DNA of 64,000 bases from NCBI GenBank assembly GCA_030680175.1, contig JAUXWO010000051.1, forward strand, positions 1 to 64,000, given 5' to 3'. This DNA is from Vicinamibacterales bacterium. GTDB taxonomy: Bacteria; Acidobacteriota; Vicinamibacteria; Vicinamibacterales; UBA2999. Of this stretch, positions 36,659-46,174 are shown one piece after another (position 1 is the stretch's first letter; each line of letters begins with the position of its first letter). The notes beneath the pieces were generated by a model. That model was not told where the DNA came from and searched no databases. It worked only from the letters and a program-made list of their open reading frames with translations. The position numbers were made by a program, and so were the translations under genes.

Positions 36659-38502
36659 GTCGTCGCCCTCCTGTCCTTCGCCGTGCGCGCCCGCCCGGCA
36701 TGCCGGGCCGACGCGAGATGCGCGCCGAGGTCCGCATGATACCGTTCGTAGACGTACAGCGCCCCGATCACCTGCGCCGGTGCAGCCTCGCGCGTGAACC
36801 AGTCCGTGAGCAGTTGCCCGACCGCGGCCCGGCCGAACACCTCGCAGGTGAGGGACCCTGGACGCAGGATCGTCTCGGTAATCCGACGCTGGACGTCCGG
36901 GACCGACCATTCCATCCCGTCGTCGAAGTACGATCGGCGCCAGGGCCGATGCGGCAGGCCGGCGGCCCATGCGGCCCGCATCCACACCCGGCGGGCAAGC
37001 CGCCCGGCTCGTGCCCTCTGCAGCCGCAGGGGCGAGGCCAGCACGGGCGCGCCCGTCTTGTGGTTCGGAATCCTCGCGAACAGCTCCGGGTAGTGCCGGC
37101 GCAGCCAGACCTCGTAGACCCGCTGCCGGCCGCGGAGGTCCCAACTGAGCGACTGGGCATGGTCGAAGAAGTCGTGGTCCATGAAGGGCTTCCGCACGCG
37201 CACCCACGGGCGCCACGCCTCGCTCCATCGGTTGGTGGACTGCGGCCGCTTATGCTCGAAGATCAGGAACCGGCTGCCCAGCAGGTCGCGTGACTCGGTG
37301 ACGGACTCGAGGCGCGCCAGCGCACCGTGCCACCCGCGGCTGATGGCCGTTTCGTAGTACGGCATCGCGAGCAGGGCCGACTCCGGGTCGTGCACCGCGC
37401 CGAACGTGGGACCCGCCACCGCGTCACCGGCATAGCCGGACAGGTGCGTCTCGAAGAGCTGGTGCTGCAGCGGCAGCGATTCGAGGTGCATCATGTCGAC
37501 AAGTTGAATCAACCCGTCCGTCTGCTGAATGGCGTCGGTGCGCGTCGCCAGCCAGTCGCCCCCGTAGAGCGGGAGGAACCGCCAGTCGATCTTCGCGGTC
37601 CGCGCCACGCGGCGCGCGATGTGCTCGTCCTGGCTCCCGGGCAAGCCATAGGTGATCGCCGTCAGTGGCACGCCCTGCTTCAGGGACTCGGCCAGGACGA
37701 GCCGGCTGTCCAGCCCGCCGCTGAGGGTGAGGCCGGCGCGGCCCGTGCCGCGCAGCCGCCTGCGCATCGCCTCGCGCCACAGCACGACCGAGGTCTCGGC
37801 GGCTTCATCGACCGTCAGGTCGTCCCGTTCACGCATCTCCGTCCACTGCCAGTGCCGATCGACCTCGACCGACGTGGCGGTGAGGGTGGCGACCAGCGCG
37901 TCGGGAAACATCCGAACGGCGGCCACGTTCGTGTGGGTGCCCAGGCGGAATCCGCCGAAGGTCGTCACATCACGGACCGACTCGAGGTCAGGAGCGGCAG
38001 ACACCCCCGGCGCCATCAGCACGCCGCGCACGCCGCTCGCGAAGGCCACGCCTTCCGGCGTCCGCGCCCAGTAGCACGACAGGCCGCCGAAGCGGTCCGA
38101 GAGCACCCGCATCGTCCGTGCCGCTCGGTCCCACCACGCAATCAGGAACTCGCCGTCGACGTCGCGCAGGGCGGTGGGGCCGCGTGCGATGAGGCGACCG
38201 AGGATCGCGGCACGTATGGGCGCGGTGGAGGCATCCTGGGGAACGTCGAGCGGCAGGCCAGGGGCGTCGTAGATCTCCCCGGCCAGCCACAGCGCGTGCT
38301 GTCCGTCCGCCGACCACACGGGCGCCGCCCACTCACCGACGCGTGCCGGCGTCATGCCATCGAGCACCCCGACGCCGAAGCCTTCGCCGGCGTGGATGGC
38401 CCATCCCTCGGCCGCATGGGCCTGCAGGGCGCAGCCCATCTCGGTGAGCACGCGCGCCGGGTCGCCCCCATCACGCGGCAGCCAGCCGAAGAGCCCCGTC
38501 AT
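36655..38502 (-). CDS. asparagine-synthase-like protein without glutaminase Cys
   Basis: A 615-residue AsnB-like protein starting MTGLFGWLP, so Thr replaces the catalytic Cys2. A synthetase ATP-pyrophosphatase loop LTLSGGLDSRLVLAES is present near 258-273. The protein is therefore likely a ligase or amidating enzyme using another nitrogen donor, or an activating enzyme without amidation. It resembles AsnB-like proteins in polysaccharide gene clusters, whose substrate is unknown. It overlaps both neighbours by 4 bp. Confidence 0.85.
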   Translation of the reverse strand: MTGLFGWLPRDGGDPARVLTEMGCALQAHAAEGWAIHAGEGFGVGVLDGMTPARVGEWAAPVWSADGQHALWLAGEIYDAPGLPLDVPQDASTAPIRAAILGRLIARGPTALRDVDGEFLIAWWDRAARTMRVLSDRFGGLSCYWARTPEGVAFASGVRGVLMAPGVSAAPDLESVRDVTTFGGFRLGTHTNVAAVRMFPDALVATLTATSVEVDRHWQWTEMRERDDLTVDEAAETSVVLWREAMRRRLRGTGRAGLTLSGGLDSRLVLAESLKQGVPLTAITYGLPGSQDEHIARRVARTAKIDWRFLPLYGGDWLATRTDAIQQTDGLIQLVDMMHLESLPLQHQLFETHLSGYAGDAVAGPTFGAVHDPESALLAMPYYETAISRGWHGALARLESVTESRDLLGSRFLIFEHKRPQSTNRWSEAWRPWVRVRKPFMDHDFFDHAQSLSWDLRGRQRVYEVWLRRHYPELFARIPNHKTGAPVLASPLRLQRARAGRLARRVWMRAAWAAGLPHRPWRRSYFDDGMEWSVPDVQRRITETILRPGSLTCEVFGRAAVGQLLTDWFTREAAPAQVIGALYVYERYHADLGAHLASARHAGRARTAKDRRATT

Positions 38503-40916
38503 GACGCGCGTACCTCCACAGGCGGTGCGGGAGCCCCCGCGCGCGGCGCCATCCCGAACACCCGCGCCCAGTTGACGGCGAACCGCGCCTGGCTGAAGCG
38601 ATCCAGTGAGGCACGCGCTGCGGCGCCCGCACGCTCGCGCGCGGCGCCGTCCGTCAGGAAATGCCGGAGTCCCTCGGCGATCGCCTCCGCGCTCGCATCC
38701 CGTGCGATCCACCCGTCGACGCCGTGCTGGACCAGTTCCGGCAGCGACCCGGTAGGGGTGACGACCGACGGCACGCCCGCAAGCTTGGCCTCGAGCACCA
38801 CCCCGGCCATGCCCTCGCGCTGTTCAGGCCGCGACGGACAGCAATGCACGGCCGCGCCCGCCAGCCGCGCGACCACATCGTCGCGATGCCCGCTGAAGGT
38901 GACACGGCCGGCGAGGTCGGGCTGTGCCGCCCGCGCCAGCAGGGCCGCGCGGTGGCCGGCCCACGGCGGCGACTCCCACCCGTCCATCTCGCCGACGATC
39001 TCGACGGTCACGGGCAGGCCGGCCGCCGCCACGAGCGCCACCGCCTCGAGCAAGAGGTCGGCGCCCTTCGGCGGGATGATCTGCCCGACGAAGATGACGC
39101 GGGCCGGATCGCGCGCGGGCATCGTCGCCGGCGGCACCCGCGCCACGGCGTTCGGCACGACCTCGATCCGGCCACGATCGATGCCGGTGGCCGCCACCTC
39201 GCCGGCGATGAACTGCGAGTTGGCCACGAACTGATCCACGAGGGGGCCAATGGCCCATCGCCACAGCGCGGCATGGCGCCGCGCGTCGGCCGGCGCATTG
39301 CCCAGGCGCATGACGACGCGGCAGCCGCCGAGGCGCAGCCACACCAGCGCCGGCGCGTTGCGCAGCACGGCCACCCACTCCGGGACGAGCACATGCGTCG
39401 GCCGGAACCGCCGGGCATCCCGCAGCAGCCCCGTGCTCGTCCGTACGATGTCGGCGGCGATCGCCAGTACGGTACCCGGCGACGACGGCCGTCGAAACGG
39501 CTCCCAGTAACGCCCCGTGGACCACGACGCGCCCGCCTCCTCGGCCAGCGCCACGATTCGCGCGCTCTCCCACCCATTGACGATCGCGTGCACGGCCGCG
39601 CCCTGAGCCTGACACGCCCCGAGGGCCCGGAACGTCATGCGTTCGAGGCCGCCGGGAATCACCATGTTGCCGCAGCACGCGAGGATCCGCGGGTGTCTCG
39701 TGGCGTTCAGTCGCGGCGCGTCGGCGCGCCGGCGAAGGCGGGCACACGCGGCAACCACACCGTCCGAGGCGTGGCGGAACGTGAACCCCTCGGCGCGCGC
39801 GCGGCAGGCTTCGGCCACCGCGGGGCCGGCGAGCGCGGCCTCGAGCGTGTCGTCCAACGCCCGGGCCAGCGCGTCGAGGTCGCCACGCGGCACCACGCGC
39901 CCGGTCTGCGTGCCATCGATGAGATCGGGCGCGCAGCCGACACCGTCCGAGACGACGCACGGCACGCCGGAGGCGAGTGCTTCGTTGACGACGAGGCCCC
40001 AGGTCTCGGACACGCTCGGCAGGGCCAGGCAATCGGCGGCGGCGAACGCCTCCGGCATCCGCGACTGATTCAGGAACCCCGCGAACGATGCCGCCACCCC
40101 GGCCTCGGCCGCCAGCGCACGACAGGCGGCCTCATCGGGGCCCGCGCCGGCGAACAGCAGATGCACAGGGCGCGACGTGCGCGCCGCGGCGCGAATCAGG
40201 TCACGCGGGCGCTTGTGCGACGAGAGCTTGCCGGCGAACAGCACCACCCGCGCATCGGCGGCGATCCCGAAGGCGGCGCGAACGGCGGCGCGCCGCTCCG
40301 GGACCTGCGCCACGCCAGCGGCCCCGGCGAACCGTGCGTTGTCGACCGCGTGGGGTGACGCGAACACGAGCGGCTCGGGTACACCGAACGACGCAAGGTA
40401 GTCGCGCGCGTGCGCGCCCACGGCGAGCCACGCGTCGTAGCGGTGCAGCCGACGCCGCGTGTGCACGCGCCACAGCGGCCGGCGCCAGCCGCCTGGCCCC
40501 GACAACAGGGTGGAATCGCCTCGATAGATCGCGGGCACGCCGCGCGCCTGGCACTCGGCCATCGCGCGGAGATAGATCGCCGCATGCCATCCCGGCACGA
40601 CGACGGCATCCGGACGCGTCTCCGCGATCGCGTCGCCGAGACCGGGCGCATCCACGCGCGAGAACCCGTCCGCGTGGAGGTCGAGCGACGCCAGCGCCGG
40701 GGAGAGCACGCGGGACGTGTAGCCCTCGCGCAGCGGCACGTCCCACGCAAACGCGCCCCCGAAGCCGGCGGCCTGCGCCTCCGGCGTGGGCTCCGTGCCG
40801 TACAGCACCGACACGACGACATCGTCGCGCGTCGCCGCCATGTCGCGAAACCACGGCGCCATGTACTGCGACGGGTGCGTCAGCACGAACGTCACGCGGA
40901 AGGGCTGTTCAGCCAC
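38499..40916 (-). CDS. two-domain glycosyltransferase (GT4-GT4 fusion)
   Basis: An 805-residue protein containing two complete GT-B glycosyltransferases in tandem. Copy 1 (about 1-400) has VVLFAGKLSSHKRPRDLIRA and the EX7E segment SVSETWGLVVNEALASGVPCVV. Copy 2 (about 410-800) restarts with ILACCGNMVIPGGLERMTFRAL and has VIFVGQIIPPKGADLLLEAV and REGMAGVVLEAKLAGVPSVV. A fusion would add two sugars in sequence. The GTG at 40916 gives an 8-bp overlap with the upstream stop; the frame continues open to 40934. Confidence 0.88.
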   Translation of the reverse strand: MAEQPFRVTFVLTHPSQYMAPWFRDMAATRDDVVVSVLYGTEPTPEAQAAGFGGAFAWDVPLREGYTSRVLSPALASLDLHADGFSRVDAPGLGDAIAETRPDAVVVPGWHAAIYLRAMAECQARGVPAIYRGDSTLLSGPGGWRRPLWRVHTRRRLHRYDAWLAVGAHARDYLASFGVPEPLVFASPHAVDNARFAGAAGVAQVPERRAAVRAAFGIAADARVVLFAGKLSSHKRPRDLIRAAARTSRPVHLLFAGAGPDEAACRALAAEAGVAASFAGFLNQSRMPEAFAAADCLALPSVSETWGLVVNEALASGVPCVVSDGVGCAPDLIDGTQTGRVVPRGDLDALARALDDTLEAALAGPAVAEACRARAEGFTFRHASDGVVAACARLRRRADAPRLNATRHPRILACCGNMVIPGGLERMTFRALGACQAQGAAVHAIVNGWESARIVALAEEAGASWSTGRYWEPFRRPSSPGTVLAIAADIVRTSTGLLRDARRFRPTHVLVPEWVAVLRNAPALVWLRLGGCRVVMRLGNAPADARRHAALWRWAIGPLVDQFVANSQFIAGEVAATGIDRGRIEVVPNAVARVPPATMPARDPARVIFVGQIIPPKGADLLLEAVALVAAAGLPVTVEIVGEMDGWESPPWAGHRAALLARAAQPDLAGRVTFSGHRDDVVARLAGAAVHCCPSRPEQREGMAGVVLEAKLAGVPSVVTPTGSLPELVQHGVDGWIARDASAEAIAEGLRHFLTDGAARERAGAAARASLDRFSQARFAVNWARVFGMAPRAGAPAPPVEVRAS

Positions 40917-42243
40917 GCGCGTCCACGACCTCATTCAAGAGCGCCGCCAGGCGGCCCGCCAGCGCCGGCGCCATGGCGTCGTCCACATCCGCAGGCAGGA
41001 CGGGCGCCTCGGGCGGGGCGTCCGCCCACTGCGTCAGCGTGGCGGCGATCGTGTCCACGAGCGTCTCGACGGGCCGCGCCTCGTCGTACGTCAGCAGGCA
41101 CACGCCCGGCGCGCGGGCGGCCAGGGGCGCCAGGGCCCGGGTCACGTCGCTCGCCGCATGGAACACGGCCAGCAACGGACGACCGGCCGCGAGCGCGCCG
41201 TGCAGCTTGCTCGCCGTGTAGCGTGCCTCGCTGGTGCCGGCAAGCAGGATCACGCTGGCGCGGTCGAGCACGCGGAGGGCATCGAAGAACGGGACGCGCG
41301 GCGGGTGCTCGGAGACCAGATCGGCAATGCCCGCACGCGTGGCGAGGGCCGTCACGCGCGGCGCCGCGTGCGGCCGCGCTTCATTGCTCGTCCCGATGAA
41401 GTGCAGCCGGATCCGGTCGGCGCGCGCCGGGTCGGACGCGCGCACGCGTGCCACCGCGGCACAGACCGCCGCCAGCACGTCCTGCCCGAGTGGCAGGGCC
41501 GTGCCGACGTAGCAGACATGCAGTCGCCCGTCACGCGAGGGCAGCCAGGACGCGGGCCGATCGTGCGCGCGTGCCCAGTCCATGTCGCCGGGGTCGATGC
41601 CGATCGGCAGCGCCGCCCTCGGCCTGGCCGCCAGTGCGGGGTAGCGTGTGACCAGTTCATCGAGCAACGCCGTCGAGACGCCCGTCAGCGCGGACGCACG
41701 TGGCACGACGTACCGCTCGAGCCGCATCGCCACCGCGCGGCTCATCCGGCTCTTCATGTCCACGGCGCCGGCCCGTCCCCCGCCGACCGTCGCGCCCCAC
41801 GCGCCGACCCAGGGATCCTGCAGGTCCAGCACGAACGGCACGCCGAACCGCCGCGCCAGCCACGGACCGATGAGCGCCGGGTAGATGGGATAGGTCGTGA
41901 TGTACACCGCGTCGTAATGGCTGCGCTCCACCTGCGCACGGCTCTCCCGCCACAGGCCGCTGAGCGCGCGCAGGCCGAGGTCGCCGAGGCCCAGGCGCCG
42001 GGTCCGGCCCGGCGACCACGCACGGCACCGCACGACATCGAGGGAGGCCGGCACGCGTGCCTCAAGATCTTCGTCGAGCGTGCCCTCGTAGTCCCGTGGA
42101 TCCACCGTGAGCACGGTCGGCCGCCAGCCGTGCGCGTCGAGGTACGGCGCGAGCACACGCACGCGGTGCGCGCCGGCCGTGGCGTCCGGCGGAAAGTGCG
42201 GGCTGATGACGAGCAGCGACCGCCCCCCGGTCCCTACGCCCAT
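40909..42243 (-). CDS. glycosyltransferase family 4-like
   Basis: A 444-residue GT-B type transferase. It starts LLVISPHFPPDATAGAHRVRVLAPYLDAHG, the pattern of GT4-like enzymes with a glycine-rich acceptor loop. The donor half shows LHVCYVGTALPLGQDVLAAV and TSEARYTASKLHGALAAGRPLLAV. The EX7E pattern is atypical, so the family is assigned by overall layout. Confidence 0.85.
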   Translation of the reverse strand: MGVGTGGRSLLVISPHFPPDATAGAHRVRVLAPYLDAHGWRPTVLTVDPRDYEGTLDEDLEARVPASLDVVRCRAWSPGRTRRLGLGDLGLRALSGLWRESRAQVERSHYDAVYITTYPIYPALIGPWLARRFGVPFVLDLQDPWVGAWGATVGGGRAGAVDMKSRMSRAVAMRLERYVVPRASALTGVSTALLDELVTRYPALAARPRAALPIGIDPGDMDWARAHDRPASWLPSRDGRLHVCYVGTALPLGQDVLAAVCAAVARVRASDPARADRIRLHFIGTSNEARPHAAPRVTALATRAGIADLVSEHPPRVPFFDALRVLDRASVILLAGTSEARYTASKLHGALAAGRPLLAVFHAASDVTRALAPLAARAPGVCLLTYDEARPVETLVDTIAATLTQWADAPPEAPVLPADVDDAMAPALAGRLAALLNEVVDARG

Positions 42244-42980
42244 CGCACGTCCTGCGCCAGCGCATGCGACCGCGCGACGAACACGGCATCCCCCGACCGC
42301 AGCCGCCCATCCCGCGGACGGCCCGCCAGCGCCGCGATGTCGAAGAGATCGAAGCCCGACGCGTCGAGGGCCGCCACGAGGTCCTTCACCAGCGGATGGC
42401 CGTGATGGTCCACGTCGTAGAACGTCACTTCACAAATCACGACCGCCGTGCGCGCCAGCAGCGCCCTGGCGCCCACCAGCACCTCGAGCTCGTGGCCTTC
42501 CACATCCAGCTTCAGCAGGACGACATCCGCCTCGGCCAGCCGGGGCACGATCAACGCGTCCAGCGTGCTCGCGGGCACGACGTCGGCGGGCACCTCGTGC
42601 GCAGGCCCCGCCACCCAGGCGCCGGTCGAGTCCCCGGCGCCGCCGCCCGCCAGGCGCACGGACGTGACGCCGGGGCCGGTCGCGGCCACCGCGTGCAGCG
42701 TCACCGGTCCCGACTGGTCCCCCCACTGCGTCAGCCGGTCGTGCAGCCCGCGTTGCGGCTCCACCAGATGCAGATGCGCTGCGGGAAACGCCTCGCGTGC
42801 CAACCGCGCCCACTGCCCCGCGTTGGCCCCGACGTCCACGACCACCGTGGGCAGGAAGCCCGTCTCCGCCAGTCCCTGGAGCACCTGCGGCATGGCGTCG
42901 AAGCGGTGCTCCGTCCGCGCCCGCCTGACGACGAGGCCTGCGCGGCCGAGCAGCGCATTCACGAACCGGCCGAGCCTCAC
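42234..42980 (-). CDS. FkbM-family methyltransferase
   Basis: A 248-residue SAM methyltransferase. Motif I is VVVDVGANAGQWARLAREAF (about 46-65), with HLVEPQR at the acidic strand and the FkbM signature ADVVLLKLDVEGHELEVLVGARALL near 150-175. FkbM members O-methylate sugars or macrolides. The stop overlaps the downstream GT gene by 10 bp and the start overlaps the upstream gene by 4 bp. Confidence 0.93.
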   Translation of the reverse strand: MRLGRFVNALLGRAGLVVRRARTEHRFDAMPQVLQGLAETGFLPTVVVDVGANAGQWARLAREAFPAAHLHLVEPQRGLHDRLTQWGDQSGPVTLHAVAATGPGVTSVRLAGGGAGDSTGAWVAGPAHEVPADVVPASTLDALIVPRLAEADVVLLKLDVEGHELEVLVGARALLARTAVVICEVTFYDVDHHGHPLVKDLVAALDASGFDLFDIAALAGRPRDGRLRSGDAVFVARSHALAQDVRWA

Positions 42981-44023
42981 GCCGCCGGCTCCTGACTCAG
43001 GGCCGCGGCGTAGACCCGCTCGTACGCATCGATGAGCGCCGTGGCGCTGAAGCGCCGCGCCGCGTCGTCACGACACGCCGCACGGTCGATGCGGTCCAGG
43101 CGGGCGACGGACGCGATGGCTTCTTCCGGCGTCCGGCACACGAACCCCGTGCGGCCGTCGACGACGACCTCGGGCACCGATCCCCGCGCGAAGCCGATGA
43201 CAGGCGTCCCGCACGCGAGCGCCTCGGCCATCACGATGCCGAAGGGCTCCTCCCACTCGATCGGCATCAGCAGGGCCGCGGCTCCGACCAGCCACCGCGC
43301 CTTCGCCTCGTCATCCACCTCGCCCACGTAGGCCACGGCGTCATCAAGGTGCGGCGCGATCTCATCGTCGAAATACGCCTCGCCCTCGGGGGTGGTCACG
43401 CGGTTGCCCGCGATGACGAGCCGGCGGCCGGCGCCGCGGGCGATGGCGATCGCGTGGTGCACGCCCTTGATGCGTTCAAGGCGCCCGAGGAACATGAGCG
43501 GCGCGTCCGGCTCGACGGCGAGCGCCACGGGATACCGTGTGAGATCCACGGCGTTGTAGACCGTGTGCCAGTCGCCGGTGCCCGCGGGTCGTGCGGCGTA
43601 CATCGACGACGAGCATGCGGTGAAGTGCACGGAGGGTCCCGCCAGCCGCACGGCGCGCGCCACGCCCCGCCACGGCACGGCGCGCTGGTAGCTCTGCACC
43701 TTCGGCAGCCGCCGCCGCGGCAGCAGCGGCGCCAGCGCGGCGAGGCGCCCGAAGCTGTGCACGAGGTCCACCGTGTTCCGGGCCGCCCACGCCACCACGG
43801 CCGCCTGCACGAGTTCGCCCGTACGCGCCATCGCGCCTTGATGCGGCGGGATGCCGTAGGGGATCAGCTCCGCGGGCGTGCGGCTGCCCGGATGCGCCAG
43901 CAGCGTCACCTCGTGTCCACGCGCCACGAGGCCGTCCACGAGCAGGGCGATCACGCGCTCGATGCCCCCGTAGTAGGCCGGCGGCACCGGGAGGTAGGGA
44001 TCGGCGGTGATCAGCAGGCGCAT
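42977..44023 (-). CDS. glycosyltransferase family 4
   Basis: A 348-residue GT-B enzyme. The N-terminal ITADPYLPVPPAYYGGIERVIALLVDGL and the donor domain PLMFLGRLERIKGVHHAIAIARGAG are classical. The EX7E segment is IEWEEPFGIVMAEALACGTPVIGFARG. Starts 3 bp downstream of the GT4 gene at 44027. No membrane segments. Confidence 0.93.
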   Translation of the reverse strand: MRLLITADPYLPVPPAYYGGIERVIALLVDGLVARGHEVTLLAHPGSRTPAELIPYGIPPHQGAMARTGELVQAAVVAWAARNTVDLVHSFGRLAALAPLLPRRRLPKVQSYQRAVPWRGVARAVRLAGPSVHFTACSSSMYAARPAGTGDWHTVYNAVDLTRYPVALAVEPDAPLMFLGRLERIKGVHHAIAIARGAGRRLVIAGNRVTTPEGEAYFDDEIAPHLDDAVAYVGEVDDEAKARWLVGAAALLMPIEWEEPFGIVMAEALACGTPVIGFARGSVPEVVVDGRTGFVCRTPEEAIASVARLDRIDRAACRDDAARRFSATALIDAYERVYAAALSQEPAA

Positions 44024-44026
44024 GGC

Positions 44027-45253
44027 TTACCCGACGACCTGCGCCACGAGGGAAAGCAGCCGGCCGCGTTCGTCCTCGTGCTCCCAGTGCCAGCGCCGTG
44101 CCGCCGCCTCCGCCGCTGCATGCCGCGCCGTGAGAAGCGCGGCGCGGTCCTCGTGCCAGCGCCGGAGCCCGCGCGCCAGCGCCGCGATGTCGCCGGGCGC
44201 GTAGGTGCAGGCGGCTGATCCGAGGTCCTTGATGACGGGCTGGTGGCCCGGGGACTCGGTGAGGATCACCGCCAGGCCGGCAGGCAGGTACGTAAACAGC
44301 TTATTGCTGATGCAGCGGCGACGGTTCTCGATGGGAAGCAGCTCCGCGGCGACGCCGACGTCGTATCCCTCGCAGCTGGCCAAGAGCGTGTCGGGGGCAA
44401 CTGGAGGGAGCACCTCGATGACCAGGCCCGGCACCCCGGCGGCCGCGTGTCGCACGAGCCCGGCCGCAAAGGGCGTCACGCGACCGCGCAGGTGGAGGAC
44501 GGCAGGAATCCCGGCCTCGCCGACCGCGGCGATCACGTCCTCGATGCCTCGTCCAGGGCCGATCGCCTGGCCCACCCAGTAGAGACGCAGCGGTCCGTCA
44601 TGTCCCACGACCCGCGGCGACGACACCGGTCTTGGAAACACGTTGTGGATCGTGGACACGGACACGGCGTAGCGATCGCGGTACACCTCGCCAATCGCGT
44701 CGCTGCTCGTCGTCAGGAATGCCGCGCCTGGCAGCACCTCTCGTTCGATCCGCGCCGCCAGCGCATGCTGATGCGCGGCATCCGGCTCCGTGCTCTCCGC
44801 CGTGTGCAGGTCCTCGAGGTCGAGCGCATAGGGCACGCGGAGGCGGCCGGCGGCCTCCGCGACGGCGGCCAGCGCTCCCGTCGTGCCGCCGTAGAGGAGA
44901 TCCGCAGGCACCGCGTTCGCCGCGCGCACCAGTTCCGGGTGCAGCGGCGCATACGCGCGCACGACCGCCGCCCACGGCGCGCGCGCCGCCCCGACGGTGT
45001 CGACGACCGCCGTCGCCACCCGGGACCGCAGGCCGCGACGCCGGCCGAGCGCCGTGCCCGTCGTGTGGTCGAGGCAGGTCCACGCCCAGTGGCGGGTGGC
45101 TCGCAGGGCGGCATCCCCTTCGGTGGCCCACGCGACCGACCGCGTGCTGACGACGTGCACGTCGTGTCCGGCCTCCGCGAACGCGTCGGCTGCCTTGACC
45201 ATACGCGGACAGGTGCTGAGGTGCCCCGCCGTGACGACGGTGATGCGCGCCAT
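44027..45253 (-). CDS. glycosyltransferase family 4-like
   Basis: A 408-residue putative glycosyltransferase. It begins ITVVTAGHLSTCPRMVKAADAFAEAGHDVHVV, a GT4-like acceptor domain start, and the donor domain has PLRLYWVGQAIGPGRGIEDVIAAV and PIENRRRCISNKLFTYLPAGLAVILTESPGH. The catalytic EX7E is not canonical. Adjacent genes on both sides are within 4 bp. Confidence 0.85.
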   Translation of the reverse strand: MARITVVTAGHLSTCPRMVKAADAFAEAGHDVHVVSTRSVAWATEGDAALRATRHWAWTCLDHTTGTALGRRRGLRSRVATAVVDTVGAARAPWAAVVRAYAPLHPELVRAANAVPADLLYGGTTGALAAVAEAAGRLRVPYALDLEDLHTAESTEPDAAHQHALAARIEREVLPGAAFLTTSSDAIGEVYRDRYAVSVSTIHNVFPRPVSSPRVVGHDGPLRLYWVGQAIGPGRGIEDVIAAVGEAGIPAVLHLRGRVTPFAAGLVRHAAAGVPGLVIEVLPPVAPDTLLASCEGYDVGVAAELLPIENRRRCISNKLFTYLPAGLAVILTESPGHQPVIKDLGSAACTYAPGDIAALARGLRRWHEDRAALLTARHAAAEAAARRWHWEHEDERGRLLSLVAQVVG

Positions 45254-45256
45254 CGG

Positions 45257-46174
45257 TCAGGCCACCGTCAGGCGGAGCAGTCGCCACACGAGTGCGTCTT
45301 CCGTCCAGCCGTCCACCACCACCAGCCGCGGGATGCGCAGCCGGTCGCCATCCGGCGCCGCCAGCGACGGCGTCGTCGTGAAGGCATCAGTGATGCCGGC
45401 CTCGGACAGATGCCGCATCGTGACCACATCGAAGTCCACGCCCTCCCGGCCGTTCGGGTAGGCAAAGGCTGTGACGGGACGGCCTGTCCACGAGGCGACC
45501 GCCGCCTGGCTCTCGCGGATCTCGGCGCGCTGCACGTCATGCGACGCCCGCGCGAGGATCGGATGATGGACGGAGTGCGCACCCAGCTCGATCAGCGGAT
45601 GTGCGGCGAGGCGCTGGACCTCCTCGACTGACAGCGGCGCGTGCGGGTCGCCGGCGTGCGCGGGCATCCGCGACGCATCCACCGCCGCCTGCCACGCCGC
45701 ATGGTCTGCCGCCTTCAACCCTTCGACGGCAGCCTCACCGTCCCGCGCCGCGACCGCGTCGTACCAGAACCGCTCCTCCATCGCGATGGGGCCAGTACAC
45801 GCGAAGACCGCGGCCGGCACCGCGTGCCGTTCGAGCACGGGCAGCGCCTCGGTGAGGACGCTGCGGTACCCGTCATCGAAGGTGACGAGCACGGGGCGTG
45901 CGGGCAGCGGCCTGCCGGTCTCGCGGTGGGCGCGCCAGTCTGTGAGCGAAATCGGGTGACACAGCGTCGCCAGCACGCGGCAGTGCGCCTCGAACTGCGC
46001 GGCCGTGACGTGCAGGCCGGCGAACACCATCGACGGCGCCCCCGGTCCCGCGGGCTTGATTGCGTGGTAGCTGAGGACGAGCACGCCGGGAAGCCGTCGC
46101 GTGCGGATGCGCCGCGCGGGCCAGCCCGACGCGACCGCCAGCCGGCGGAGCCCCGCGCGCATCACGCCGGTCAC
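45257..46174 (-). CDS. polysaccharide deacetylase family protein
   Basis: A 305-residue NodB-homology deacetylase. The N-terminal VLVLSYHAIKPAG precedes the catalytic motif VLVTFDDGYRSVLTEALPVL (TFDDGY metal/base pair near 98-103), and the second motif is HSVHHPILA near 203. The final acidic/His motif is FAYPNGREGVDF. It would remove N-acetyl groups from polymer or lipid-linked sugar. A GTG at 46174 (GTGA overlap) is taken as start; an ATG 12 bp on is the alternative. Confidence 0.9.
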   Translation of the reverse strand: MTGVMRAGLRRLAVASGWPARRIRTRRLPGVLVLSYHAIKPAGPGAPSMVFAGLHVTAAQFEAHCRVLATLCHPISLTDWRAHRETGRPLPARPVLVTFDDGYRSVLTEALPVLERHAVPAAVFACTGPIAMEERFWYDAVAARDGEAAVEGLKAADHAAWQAAVDASRMPAHAGDPHAPLSVEEVQRLAAHPLIELGAHSVHHPILARASHDVQRAEIRESQAAVASWTGRPVTAFAYPNGREGVDFDVVTMRHLSEAGITDAFTTTPSLAAPDGDRLRIPRLVVVDGWTEDALVWRLLRLTVA

